Shown one piece after another: positions 52,930-61,518 of a stretch of 64,000 nt of DNA. The DNA is from CAWJHE01 sp963842455 (GTDB lineage Bacteria > Chloroflexota > Anaerolineae > Anaerolineales > UBA4823), in contig CAWJHE010000004.1 in assembly GCA_963842455.1 (NCBI GenBank), forward strand, positions 1-64,000, in the 5' to 3' direction. Both the position numbers and the translations under genes were made by a program. The notes beneath the pieces are model-generated. The model searched no databases and was not told where the DNA came from. It was given only the letters and a program-made list of their open reading frames with translations. Positions within the stretch are counted from its first letter, which is position 1. Each line of letters begins with the position of its first letter.

Positions 52930-53943
52930 ATGAAAATGATCCTGGATGCTTCGTTGCCCCCAGTTCCTCTAACTCACGTTCGGCAGATCGCTCAATCAGC
53001 GGAAAAGCTTGGTTTTGCCGCGCTCTGGTCCACGGAGACCCTGCACGACCCCTTTCTGCCCGGAGCAATCATTGCCGAAAACACCCAAAGACTTGGCTTT
53101 GGAACAGCCGTGGCAATTGCATTTGCCAGAAGCCCGGCCAACCTGGCTTATACTGCCTGGGATTTAGCGCAGGCTTCCTCCGGGCGCTTCATTTTAGGTT
53201 TGGGAACACAGGTGAAGGCTCATATCGAACGCCGCTTCGGCATGCCCTGGCCCGAATCCGTCGTTGGCAAATTGAGAGATCAAATTAATGCCATACGTGC
53301 CTTTTGGAATACCTGGCAAAACGGTGCAGCATTTAACTTCCATGGCGATTATTATCGCCTTTCATTGATGTCCCCCTTCTTTAACCCGGGTCCAATTTCC
53401 CATCCGAATATCCCTATCTACATCGCCGGTGTAAACACTGGCCTGGCCCGATTAGCTGGTGAATGCGCCGACGGCTTCCTGGTCCACCCTTTTCATTCCC
53501 CGCGCTATTTGAAGGAAGTCTTATTGCCAGCCATAGCCATCGGTCAAGAAAGAACCGGCCGTACGCAACAGTCCACAGCCATCAGCCTGACAGCTTTTGT
53601 AGCCACCTCACCTGAAGAAGTCTTTTTTGTCCGGTCTCAGATTGCTTTCTACGCTTCAACACCTTCCTACCGGGCCGTGATGAGTTTGCATGGCTGGGAT
53701 GATATCGCTCAACAGCTTTCATCTATGGCTGCCCGCAAAGAATGGGCGCAGATGCCAGCATTGATCGATGACGAGATGCTGGAGACCTTCGCCCTGGTCT
53801 GCGAGCCCCGTAAAGTGGCAGAAGGTTTATTGCATCGATATTCAGGCTGGGTAGATCGCCTGGGGCTGTACCTGCCCTATACGCCAGGGGACCGGGATAA
53901 ATTCTGGCAATCACTCATTATGGAATTGCAAGAAACCCCATAG
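52930..53943 (+). CDS. LLM-class flavin/F420-dependent oxidoreductase (TIGR03617-like)
   Basis: 337 residues from ATG 52930 with GGGAGG just upstream. Luciferase-like barrel: Ala-Leu-Trp-Ser-Thr-Glu-Thr, Ser-Gly-Arg-Phe-Ile-Leu-Gly-Leu-Gly-Thr near 95, Ile-Ala-Gly-Val-Asn near 160, and Ala-Asp-Gly-Phe-Leu-Val-His-Pro-Phe-His. Likely uses F420 or FMN. Substrate unknown. Twenty bases after the M42 gene. Confidence 0.85.
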   Translation: MKMILDASLPPVPLTHVRQIAQSAEKLGFAALWSTETLHDPFLPGAIIAENTQRLGFGTAVAIAFARSPANLAYTAWDLAQASSGRFILGLGTQVKAHIERRFGMPWPESVVGKLRDQINAIRAFWNTWQNGAAFNFHGDYYRLSLMSPFFNPGPISHPNIPIYIAGVNTGLARLAGECADGFLVHPFHSPRYLKEVLLPAIAIGQERTGRTQQSTAISLTAFVATSPEEVFFVRSQIAFYASTPSYRAVMSLHGWDDIAQQLSSMAARKEWAQMPALIDDEMLETFALVCEPRKVAEGLLHRYSGWVDRLGLYLPYTPGDRDKFWQSLIMELQETP

Positions 53944-54033
53944 GGATTGCCATCAAAGGTTGCTGGTTTCCTTCGTCACGGAGGCTTATCGGCTATTAGA
54001 ATGGAAAATTGGACAATTTATAAAGCCAATAGT

Positions 54034-54690
54034 ATGGAAAACAAAACCCTTTTCGAGATTGACCGTGAGGACATGGTCAAGAACCAAATCATTAACAGGG
54101 GGGTTCATTCTCCCCAGGTTCTACGAGCTTTACGCGAGATCCCCCGCCATTGCTTTGTTCCGCCCGATTACCAACACCTGGCCTACGATGATGGCCCTCT
54201 ACCAATCGGTCACGGGCAAACCATATCCCAACCCTATATTGTGGCGCTGATGACAGAGCTGCTCGAATTAAGCGGAACCGAAAAAGTTTTAGAGGTCGGC
54301 GCCGGTTCTGGCTATCAAGCTGCCATCCTCAGTCAACTTGCGCGCCAGGTGCACACCATAGAACGCCACGCTGGCCTGGCTCACCTGGCAGAAAAAACTC
54401 TCCGCCAGCTCAACATCGAAAATGTACACGTGCATATCGGCGATGGCAGCCTGGGTTTAGCTGAATTCGCGCCATTCGAAGCCATTCTGGTGACTGCGGC
54501 CGCTCCAAAAATCCCAAAGACCCTTTTGGATCAGTTAGCTGATCGAGGCAAGTTGGTCATACCAGTCGGTGGACGAGGCGGTCAATACCTGGAAAGATGG
54601 CGACGAGCTGGCCCAGACTATCATAAAGAAACCATCATACCGGTTGCTTTTGTACCTTTGATTGGAGAGCAAGGTTGGGAGGAAGCTTAA
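54034..54690 (+). CDS. pcm: Protein-L-isoaspartate O-methyltransferase
   Basis: 218 residues if started at ATG 54034; in-frame ATG at 54001 and TTG at 53947 give longer forms, none with a clear ribosome site. Met-Val-Lys-Asn-Gln-Ile, Leu-Glu-Val-Gly-Ala-Gly-Ser-Gly-Tyr-Gln (SAM motif I), and Ile-Leu-Val-Thr-Ala-Ala-Ala are typical. Repairs isoaspartyl residues in aged proteins. Followed at one base by a DUF4491 gene. Confidence 0.92.
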   Translation: MENKTLFEIDREDMVKNQIINRGVHSPQVLRALREIPRHCFVPPDYQHLAYDDGPLPIGHGQTISQPYIVALMTELLELSGTEKVLEVGAGSGYQAAILSQLARQVHTIERHAGLAHLAEKTLRQLNIENVHVHIGDGSLGLAEFAPFEAILVTAAAPKIPKTLLDQLADRGKLVIPVGGRGGQYLERWRRAGPDYHKETIIPVAFVPLIGEQGWEEA

Positions 54691-54691
54691 A

Positions 54692-54994
54692 ATGAATTTT
54701 TCGGGTATCCTCATTGCAATATTCATGCTTTTTACGATTGGTTTTGGCTTTTTCTGGGTCATTAAATTGGAATATTACCTGGGAGCGAAAATTTGGAAAG
54801 CGGTAATGGGGATTGGATTACTGATTTGCATCGTATCCTTGTGGATGCCAGATTTTTGGAGCTCAGCCCTTCTCGGTATTTTGGGTGGTTCAGTGGTGTG
54901 GGGAGCCACGGAATTTACCGAACAAGAAAAACGTGTTCAGAGAGGGCTCTTCCCAGCCAATCCCAGGCGCTATCCACAGGACACAGTAGAATGA
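54692..54994 (+). CDS. DUF4491 membrane protein (first of two)
   Basis: 100 residues, three membrane segments, ending with Leu-Gly-Gly-Ser-Val-Val-Trp-Gly-Ala-Thr-Glu and Gln-Glu-Lys-Arg-Val-Gln-Arg-Gly-Leu-Phe-Pro-Ala-Asn-Pro, the DUF4491 signature. Start ATG 54692 with GGGAGG (54675 region). Function unknown. Coupled to the next gene by ATGA. Confidence 0.8.
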   Translation: MNFSGILIAIFMLFTIGFGFFWVIKLEYYLGAKIWKAVMGIGLLICIVSLWMPDFWSSALLGILGGSVVWGATEFTEQEKRVQRGLFPANPRRYPQDTVE

Positions 54995-55269
54995 ATCACT
55001 TGGTTTCCCTGCAATGGGCTGGCCTTGTCCTGGCCCTGACCACCTTTATAACCATTGCGGCCGGTCATGTTTTGGTGCGCCGCTTGCACGCACGTTTCGG
55101 CACCCGTCCTGCCATCCCCTTTTTCATCCTAGGCAGCCTGATATTAATTTTCTCTTTGTTCAACACCCTCAACCTGGTCTCAGCAGTGTTGGGAATCACC
55201 GGTATCACCCTGGTGTGGGATGGAATAGAAATTTACCGCCAGGAAAAACGAATGCAACGTGAGAAATGA
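54991..55269 (+). CDS. DUF4491-like membrane protein (second of two)
   Basis: 92 residues with the same three-helix plan and the same end (Leu-Gly-Ile-Thr-Gly-Ile-Thr-Leu-Val-Trp-Asp-Gly-Ile-Glu, then Gln-Glu-Lys-Arg-Met-Gln-Arg) but diverged loops. Overlaps its neighbour by ATGA. The pair may form a heterodimer. Convergent with RNase J; hairpin between. Confidence 0.7.
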   Translation: MNHLVSLQWAGLVLALTTFITIAAGHVLVRRLHARFGTRPAIPFFILGSLILIFSLFNTLNLVSAVLGITGITLVWDGIEIYRQEKRMQREK

Positions 55270-55297
55270 AAAACCTGCCAGAAGGACATCTGGCAGG
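55266..55297 (-). terminator. Rho-independent terminator of the RNase J gene
   Basis: CCTGCCAGA pairs with TCTGGCAGG; read on the minus strand the stem is followed by TTTTTCATTT, placing it 27 bases after the RNase J stop. Confidence 0.8.
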
Positions 55298-55323
55298 CAT
55301 TAAGAACTTCAATGAGACAGAAA

Positions 55324-56964
55324 TTACGCCCGACTAATAGAGACAAAAACCATTGGGCGGCGTTTTGTCTTATTAAACAGGTATGACTTAATCGTTTGCT
55401 CCAGGTCCTCCTGCAAATTCGATTGACCTGAGCTGACAGCTTGTTTAATTAAATCGCGCGTAGCACTCAGCAAATCATCGCCATTGCGAGCATAGATGAA
55501 CCCACGGGTGATAATTTCGGGTTCTTCCAGCAACTGATTCGTATAGCTTTGCATAGTCAGGTTGACCAGCACGAAGCCATCCCGAGCCAGGGCTTCTCTT
55601 TCGCGAACCACACTGGGACCGATATCCCCCACACCAGCGCCATCCACAAAGACATAACCACCGGGAATGCGCTCGCCAAGATGCATTTCCCCATGTTCAA
55701 ATTCGACAACCTGTCCATTTTCGATCACTGCAATGTGTTCATCCGCCATACCAACCAGGCGGGCGATGTTGGCGTGTTGTTTCAGATGTCGCAGCTCACC
55801 ATGGATAGGGATAAAATACTTGGGCTGCACCAGGTGCAGCAGCAACTTCATCTCTTCCTGGCTGGCATGTCCCGAGACATGAACCGGAGCGATGGCTTCG
55901 TAGATCACGCTTGCACCGCGCCTGAATAAGCGATTGATGGTCCTGTAAACGCTCTCCTCGTTCCCTGGGATCGGGTGAGAGGATAAAACAATCGTATCGC
56001 CAGGTAAAATATCGAATTGGCGATTGGTTCCGGTAGATAGCCGCCCCATGATCGAGGTCGGCTCGCCCTGCGTTCCGGTGGACATCAAAACGACTTCATG
56101 GGGTTTCATCTTCAAAGCCTGATCCAGGCTAACAACCAGGTCATCCGGCAAATCCAGGTAGCCCAGGTTACGCGCCATCTTGGCATTTTCCACCATGCTG
56201 GCGCCAACAAAAGTCATCTTGCGCCCGAACTGCATAGCCGCATTGGCTACCTGCTGCATACGGGAAATCAGCGAAGCAAAGCTGGCAATGATGATCCTGC
56301 CTTTTGCATTGCGAAACACATCGAAGAAAGCAGGGTCGATCACCCTTTCGGAGGGCGTCCAGCCAGGGCGGTCAGCGTTGGTCGAATCGGCCAGTAGAGC
56401 CAACACCCCGCGCCCAGCCAACTCGGCTAATTTGGCATAATCGGTTGGCCAGTTATCTACTGGCGTATGATCGAATTTATAGTCGCCGGAATGAACGACC
56501 AAACCGGCAGGCGTGGTAATGCCTAGTCCAACACCATCCGGAATAGAATGACAGACATGGAAAAACTCAACTGTAAAAGGGCCAATCTGAACCATTTCAC
56601 CGGCTTGAACCGTGATTAATTGGGCTTTATCCAGCAAGCCGCCTTTCGATAGCTTGACCTCCACCAACCCACGGGTTAGCGGAGTGGCATAGATCGGAGC
56701 TTTGATCTGGTCCAAAACGTGAGTAATCGCGCCGGTGTGATCTTCATGACCGTGAGTGATAACAATCCCACGCACCCAATCTTTTTTATCAGCCAAATAA
56801 TGGATATCGGGGATGATATAGTCAATCCCCAGCATATCATTATCAGGAAACATTAAGCCTGTGTCAACGAGCAGGATATTCTCCCCGTACTCGTAACACA
56901 TCATATTTTTACCAACTTCCCCTAACCCGCCCAGGGGGACGATCCTAAATTTCTTATCACTCAT
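55324..56964 (-). CDS. rnj: Ribonuclease J
   Basis: 546 residues. Metallo-beta-lactamase core with His71-Gly-His73-Glu-Asp75-His76, then Ser-Gly-Asp-Tyr-Lys-Phe-Asp, the beta-CASP domain (Ala-Asp-Ser-Thr-Asn-Ala; Ser-Ser-His-Pro-Ile-Pro-Gly-Asn-Glu; His-Val-Ser-Gly-His-Ala), and a C-terminal domain. Both exo- and endonuclease; main RNA-decay enzyme in many Gram-positive-type bacteria. A strong promoter lies at 57159-57187, giving a leader of about 190 bases. Confidence 0.95.
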   Translation of the reverse strand: MSDKKFRIVPLGGLGEVGKNMMCYEYGENILLVDTGLMFPDNDMLGIDYIIPDIHYLADKKDWVRGIVITHGHEDHTGAITHVLDQIKAPIYATPLTRGLVEVKLSKGGLLDKAQLITVQAGEMVQIGPFTVEFFHVCHSIPDGVGLGITTPAGLVVHSGDYKFDHTPVDNWPTDYAKLAELAGRGVLALLADSTNADRPGWTPSERVIDPAFFDVFRNAKGRIIIASFASLISRMQQVANAAMQFGRKMTFVGASMVENAKMARNLGYLDLPDDLVVSLDQALKMKPHEVVLMSTGTQGEPTSIMGRLSTGTNRQFDILPGDTIVLSSHPIPGNEESVYRTINRLFRRGASVIYEAIAPVHVSGHASQEEMKLLLHLVQPKYFIPIHGELRHLKQHANIARLVGMADEHIAVIENGQVVEFEHGEMHLGERIPGGYVFVDGAGVGDIGPSVVREREALARDGFVLVNLTMQSYTNQLLEEPEIITRGFIYARNGDDLLSATRDLIKQAVSSGQSNLQEDLEQTIKSYLFNKTKRRPMVFVSISRA

Positions 56965-57158
56965 ATACACTTACCTTGCCTCAAACAAAATACCCTGTCC
57001 GAAAAAAGTGGGCCAGGGCCTCTAATCTTACTTACATTTACAAAAATCTTGGTGTTTGTAATGAAAAGAGGGGAAATTTCTTCTGCCCCGAGTACATATG
57101 CAAATGATTCACAATATTCATGTATGTCAAGATAAGTCCCTTTGGAAACCGGATGGAT

Positions 57159-57187
57159 TTTAGCATGTAAAAAAGTTTTTGTCAAAG
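57159..57187 (-). promoter_or_regulatory. Strong sigma-70 promoter of rnj
   Basis: On the minus strand TTGACA, 17 bases, TAAAAT, with an extended TGC before the -10. It lies directly downstream of the Rhs fragment. Confidence 0.75.
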
Positions 57188-57198
57188 AAAGTCTGCTC

Positions 57199-57594
57199 TT
57201 ACTCCCCGTAAAACACCGGACTGGCCCATCTGCCGAGCGAAGGGTCATACCACCTCGCCTTATAATAATACAGCCCGAACTCAGCCTCATACGAAGCCTG
57301 GCCGGTGAACTGGTACCTGCCTGGCAGGCTGCCCTCGGCAAAACGCAGCTCACCCCAGGGCAGGTATCCCTGGCGGCTGAGCAGGCTGCCGTCCGTGTTG
57401 GCGGCCACGCTGGTGCTGCCCAGGTGATCGCCCAGCAACCATACGGGAGCAGCGCATGCCTGTACGCACGGCGACCCGCTGCGCCCCGGCGTAATAGTAA
57501 CGCGTCATGCTGCTGGAGGCTACGTCCCACTCGAAGACCTCCCCGATGTACACCGTAGCTGCTCCAGCGATCACGGATGACCACGCGCTGCCCG
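57199..57594 (-). pseudogene. Rhs core fragment
   Basis: About 390 bases nearly identical to the C-terminal core of the two larger rhs genes: Val-Tyr-Ile-Gly-Glu-Val-Phe-Glu-Trp through Tyr-Tyr-Lys-Ala-Arg-Trp-Tyr-Asp-Pro-Ser-Leu-Gly-Arg-Trp-Ala-Ser-Pro. A frameshift near 57450 splits it. Similarity begins abruptly at 57594 and ends at about 57225, just before the point where variable tips begin, so no toxin domain remains. Confidence 0.85.
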
Positions 57595-57614
57595 ACATGA
57601 TCTACACATCACAC

Positions 57615-58560
57615 TCATATCATATCTGCACGATCATGGTGCCAGCTCGGGTAATACCCGCCTTCCAGGATCGCCTCAGGTTTCGCGCTCATGGATATTG
57701 ACTTTGTAAATGAATACTTTCTTGCGTTTAGAATTTTCTGCGGATACATAATGGTGATAAACAAGATCCACAATCCATCCGGCGACCAGTACAGTTTTAG
57801 TATCTCTTGACCAGGGATAACCTCGTTCTCCATGGATCAAAGAGAGGTTCATCGGTTAAGCCTGATTGTCTACAGCATCGTCGTCAGCAAGCGAGATCAC
57901 ATACAATCCATCCAAGACCGACAAAGGCAATCTGGCTGCTATCCGGCGACCAGCTGGGATTGATGCCTTCCGCCAACTGGGTTTCCATTCCATTTGTCAA
58001 ATTCAAAAGCATCAGTCGATACTGCTCGTCACCTTGTGGACCTACCACCAGCCCGTAGACCAGTTCTTGCCTGGCTCGGGAATACGAAAACCCTGAAACT
58101 ACATATCCAGCTTGATCCGAGTAATCTACCAAAAATTGTTTTTCTTCGCAAGTTGCAATGTCAAAGTGCACAATAGCCTCGAATTTTGTACAATCACGGT
58201 GTAAGGGTTTTCAGGGTCATCATAACTTTGTATCTGTTCGAAATATGGTAGATTCCAATCGCAGACCTTGAAACGTTTCTTGCGCAAGTCCCAAACAGCC
58301 GGGCGACCTATACCTAACCCCTTACCTCTTGACAATCCGTAAAGATATTGCCCATCCGCAGACCAGACCGGGCTTGTGAACTGGCGTTTGAGATCAAACA
58401 CCTGGTTGCCTCGCCCATCAGCATCCACAAAACCGAGCCCATTAAATCCTGCCTGGTAGATAATCTCTTTGTCTGGCAAGTTGTGGGGGATTGCCGGTTG
58501 GCAGGCAGGCGCACAAACCAGGAAAATCAAAGAAACGACGACCATTTTGAAGGATTTCAT
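57615..58560 (-). pseudogene. TolB-like beta-propeller lipoprotein, frameshifted; immunity candidate
   Basis: Signal peptide with lipobox Ala-Pro-Ala-Cys20, then propeller repeats with Ser-Pro-Val-Trp-Ser-Ala-Asp-Gly-Gln-Tyr-Leu, Asn-Pro-Ser-Trp-Ser-Pro-Asp-Ser-Ser-Gln-Ile and Leu-Tyr-Trp-Ser-Pro-Asp-Gly, as in PD40/TolB propellers. A frame change near 58175 and one or two near 57840-57900 split the roughly 315-residue product. Its ATG overlaps, in ATGA fashion, the corrected end of the orphan Rhs toxin, so it is placed where an immunity gene is expected. Confidence 0.65.
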
Positions 58561-60725
58561 CGCATTAACATCCTGTTTCTGACATGGGAAGCGCCGAAAA
58601 CGTTATCCAGGTCTGGCAAGGCGGGTATGGGGATCGTCTCCTGATGGAAGGTTATCATCGAATTCGGTGGGATGAAAATATTGGAAGCAGACCAGACCTC
58701 ATCGAAGCTGTCGAAGTTTCTTTCTTTTTTAGTATCGTTTAAGAATATCGTTTTCTGAATCAGATTTTATTATACGCCGGATTAAAGAATTGAATTTCAT
58801 CTGTATCCGGATCATACCCGACAGCGGCAACCGCATGACCGACCTCCATACCAGGTAAGGCGAAAGAAACCAGGACGGGATCGCCACGCAGAAGGCTTTC
58901 CAAGATATCCTCTCTTGTTCCTGTAGAGAAAGTAGCTTGAAGAGAGGGTTCAACCAGCCTTAAGGTGATAGTTTGTTGTACGGGGGGAACTCCGATACCT
59001 GCGTAAGTGTTTGGAAATAGGGGTTGAACATCACTTTGGGTGATGACAGATCCAGAATAGATGCTAAAAACGACGGCAATCGAGACAACTGCGCAAGTAT
59101 TGCCATCCTGTAGCTGTATGTAATCATCATTCCAGCCGGGGATAAACCAGGGTTCATGTCCGGTAGGATCAATGTAGTTAAGCGGTGAATTTCTTGCATA
59201 ACTATAGCGGTCCCAATCCAGCGGATTACCCGGATCGGGCGTGATGCTATCCGGACTAGCCCACCTACCGAGCGAAGGATCATACCACCTTGCCTTGTAG
59301 TAATACAGCCCGAACTCAGCCTCATACGAAGCCTGGCCGGTGAACTGGTACCTGCCTGGCAGGCCGCCCTCGGCAAAACGCAGCTCCCCCCAGGGCAGGT
59401 ATCCCTGGCGGCTGAGCAGGCTGCCGTCCGTGTTGGCGGCCACGCTGGTGCTGCCCAGGTGATCTCCCAGTAGCCATACGGGGGAGGCATTTTCTAAGCG
59501 CGTGGCGACCCGCTGCGTTCCAGCGTAATAGTAGCGCCTCATGCTGCCCGTGGTTACCTCCCACTCGAAGACCTCCCCGATATACACCGTAGCCGCCCCA
59601 TCGATCAGGCTAGCCACGCGTTGCCCGTCCCCGTCGTACACGAAGCTGACTTGCATCTCCCCAGAGATCACACTCACCAGGCGGTTCTCGGCGTCATAAC
59701 CATACTCAACTTCTTCCGGCGGCTCGGGCGGGCTCGGGTCGGGGGTCGGGGTGGGGTCGCCGGGTGGCGGATAGGCTTGCTGCAGTCCGGCAGCCAGGGC
59801 GGTTTGCCTGGTGCTATCGAAAAAATGCACCAGGATGTCCCAGGCGCTGTGCAGCCAGGCAAGCAGCCCGGAAGGTTCAGCCCGGCTTTGCTCTTCTGGC
59901 AACGGGTAGGGGTAGGTTGGCGAACTCTGGCTCTCCGGCGGCGCGCTCAAGGTTTCCTCGGGTTCAGTCAGCAACACCAGCGGGAAATACAACCCCGGCC
60001 GGTAGGCTTTACGCACCAGGTTGCCATTGGGGTCATATTCATAGCGCCAGCCATCCGAGAGGGCTGTGACCGCATGGCTGTGCCCGCTGTCCAGGTACTG
60101 GTGATACAATTCGCCCTTCTGGCGCAGGTTGCCACTACCCGGGTCGTAAGCCATCTCCAGGCTGTAATCCCCCAAGCTGCTGTCGCCCCCACTGGCGAAA
60201 GCGCTCACCAGGCGGTCCAGGGCGTCGTAGTCAAACACCTGCGTTTGGGGCGCGCCAGCCAGGTAGTCCTGCAGGCTGAGCAGGTTGCCGCTCAGGTCAT
60301 ACGTGTAGCGCAGGTCTTGCAGGCTGTCGCTGTCGGCGGGCGTCCCGCTCAGCAGCTGCTGCAGGCGGCCCCCTTGTTGCTCCCAGGGGTAATAGCTGTA
60401 CTGGCTGAGCACGGCCGCGTTCCCCAGGCTGCGCTGCACCAGGCGTCCGGCGGCGTCATAGGCGCTGGCAGACACGTAAGCGTAATCCCCCGTTACCGTA
60501 GCCAACTGCAAGCGCTGGTCGTAGCTGTAGCTGACTAGCTCGCCCAACTGCCCGTTGTTCCCACCCGGGTATTGCCTCCAGGCCAGTCCGTCTGCCGAGT
60601 TGTACCCCCAGGCGCTGGCAAAGGACCCATAGCTGCCCACCTGGCGCAGCTCACTCACCAGGCGACCGCGGACGTCGTAGCTCCAGCTGACGCTGCCGCT
60701 GGCATCGCTCATGCCGGTGCGCTGC
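58557..60725 (-). pseudogene. Orphan Rhs core with papain/C39-like toxin tip, lacking its N-terminus
   Basis: From 60725 the sequence is nearly identical to the long rhs gene; upstream of this the match ends at once, and no ribosome site is seen, so the N-terminus is missing. The core ends with Arg-Trp-Tyr-Asp-Pro-Ser-Leu-Gly-Arg and Asp-Pro-Thr-Gly-His (about 59155), then a unique tip: Gly-Asn-Thr-Cys-Ala-Val-Val-Ser, Val-Gly-His-Ala-Val-Ala-Ala-Val-Gly-Tyr-Asp and Phe-Phe-Asn-Pro-Ala, the Cys/His/Asn order of papain-like peptidases. The frame stops at 58760, but adding one A to the AAAA run there gives 67 further residues ending at 58557. Confidence 0.85.
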
Positions 60726-60812
60726 CTATTGGTTATTAATTTTGGTAAAAACTTCTTTGATATGAGCGGAATATATTATGTTAGTAAAGTACAATGGTTA
60801 GGTGTAATAATT

Positions 60813-61517
60813 TTACTCCCTTATACGCACAGGTGGATACTTCTTTGTAATCTTCCCATACCCATCCCAGGGCGTCCAATATTCACGTGGAGAAAAGTAA
60901 CCAGCATCCAGAAGTTGTTCAAAGAATTCAGGGTCAAAGAATGCTATTCCTCCTAGCTTATTCTCTGGTCTCAGTTCAGATCTGCGATATGCAGACTGTT
61001 GTAGCGTGTCAAAGTTAAAGCTAATCCCTCTTTCAGGATGAAATGCGAAAATCCTATAACTGGTAGTGGGTGCGCCCGGAATGCCACCTGTGGTTGGGAT
61101 ATTGAGGATATATTGTGGTTCTCCAAGTTGTTTCAGTGCATTGCTGAAAGAAATACCGAGTACTCCATTACCACCTTCGCTGAAGAATTGAATAAAGGAG
61201 ACCTTACCATTGGATATATGGATCCAGCCCCCGAGACCTCTTTTCTTGAAATCAAAATAAATAACATCCTCAAAGATGTCTCGAGGGCGACCATTGAAGG
61301 TGATAGAGGATTGATCCACTTCAGGCAAGGTATTCAATAAATATGCAGCCTCATCTTTTGTTGTCCGACCTGGATAAATGCCTTTCCAGCAGGGCAGCTC
61401 ACACTCCGAGCTCAGCAAAATAGTGGCACTGGATGGTTGGCAAGCAATGAGGAGAAGGATGAGTATCAGACATATAGCTAGGCAAGTATAAATAAATTTA
61501 CGATTTCTGTTTATCAT
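60813..61517 (-). CDS. Lipoprotein next to zincin Rhs toxin; immunity candidate
   Basis: 234 residues. Basic start, one hydrophobic segment and lipobox Leu-Ile-Ala-Cys26. The mature part has Cys-Glu-Leu-Pro-Cys-Trp-Lys-Gly-Ile-Tyr-Pro-Gly-Arg-Thr-Thr, a motif I associate with Chloroflexota lipoproteins, then a small alpha/beta domain. Its ATG is one base after the rhs stop, so it is translated with the toxin. Placement at the cell surface would allow it to neutralise an incoming peptidase. The immunity role is inference from position. Confidence 0.65.
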   Translation of the reverse strand: MINRNRKFIYTCLAICLILILLLIACQPSSATILLSSECELPCWKGIYPGRTTKDEAAYLLNTLPEVDQSSITFNGRPRDIFEDVIYFDFKKRGLGGWIHISNGKVSFIQFFSEGGNGVLGISFSNALKQLGEPQYILNIPTTGGIPGAPTTSYRIFAFHPERGISFNFDTLQQSAYRRSELRPENKLGGIAFFDPEFFEQLLDAGYFSPREYWTPWDGYGKITKKYPPVRIRE

Positions 61518-61518
61518 C

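Noticed and set aside
57807..58096. Short plus-strand frames opposite the TolB-like lipoprotein
   Set aside because: The minus-strand pieces join into a recognisable propeller; plus-strand frames have no start signals.
59621..60538. 305-codon plus-strand frame opposite the orphan rhs core
   Set aside because: Val/Gln/Gly-rich composition is that of the antisense of a G/C-rich repeat gene; the rhs frame on the other strand has recognisable YD motifs.
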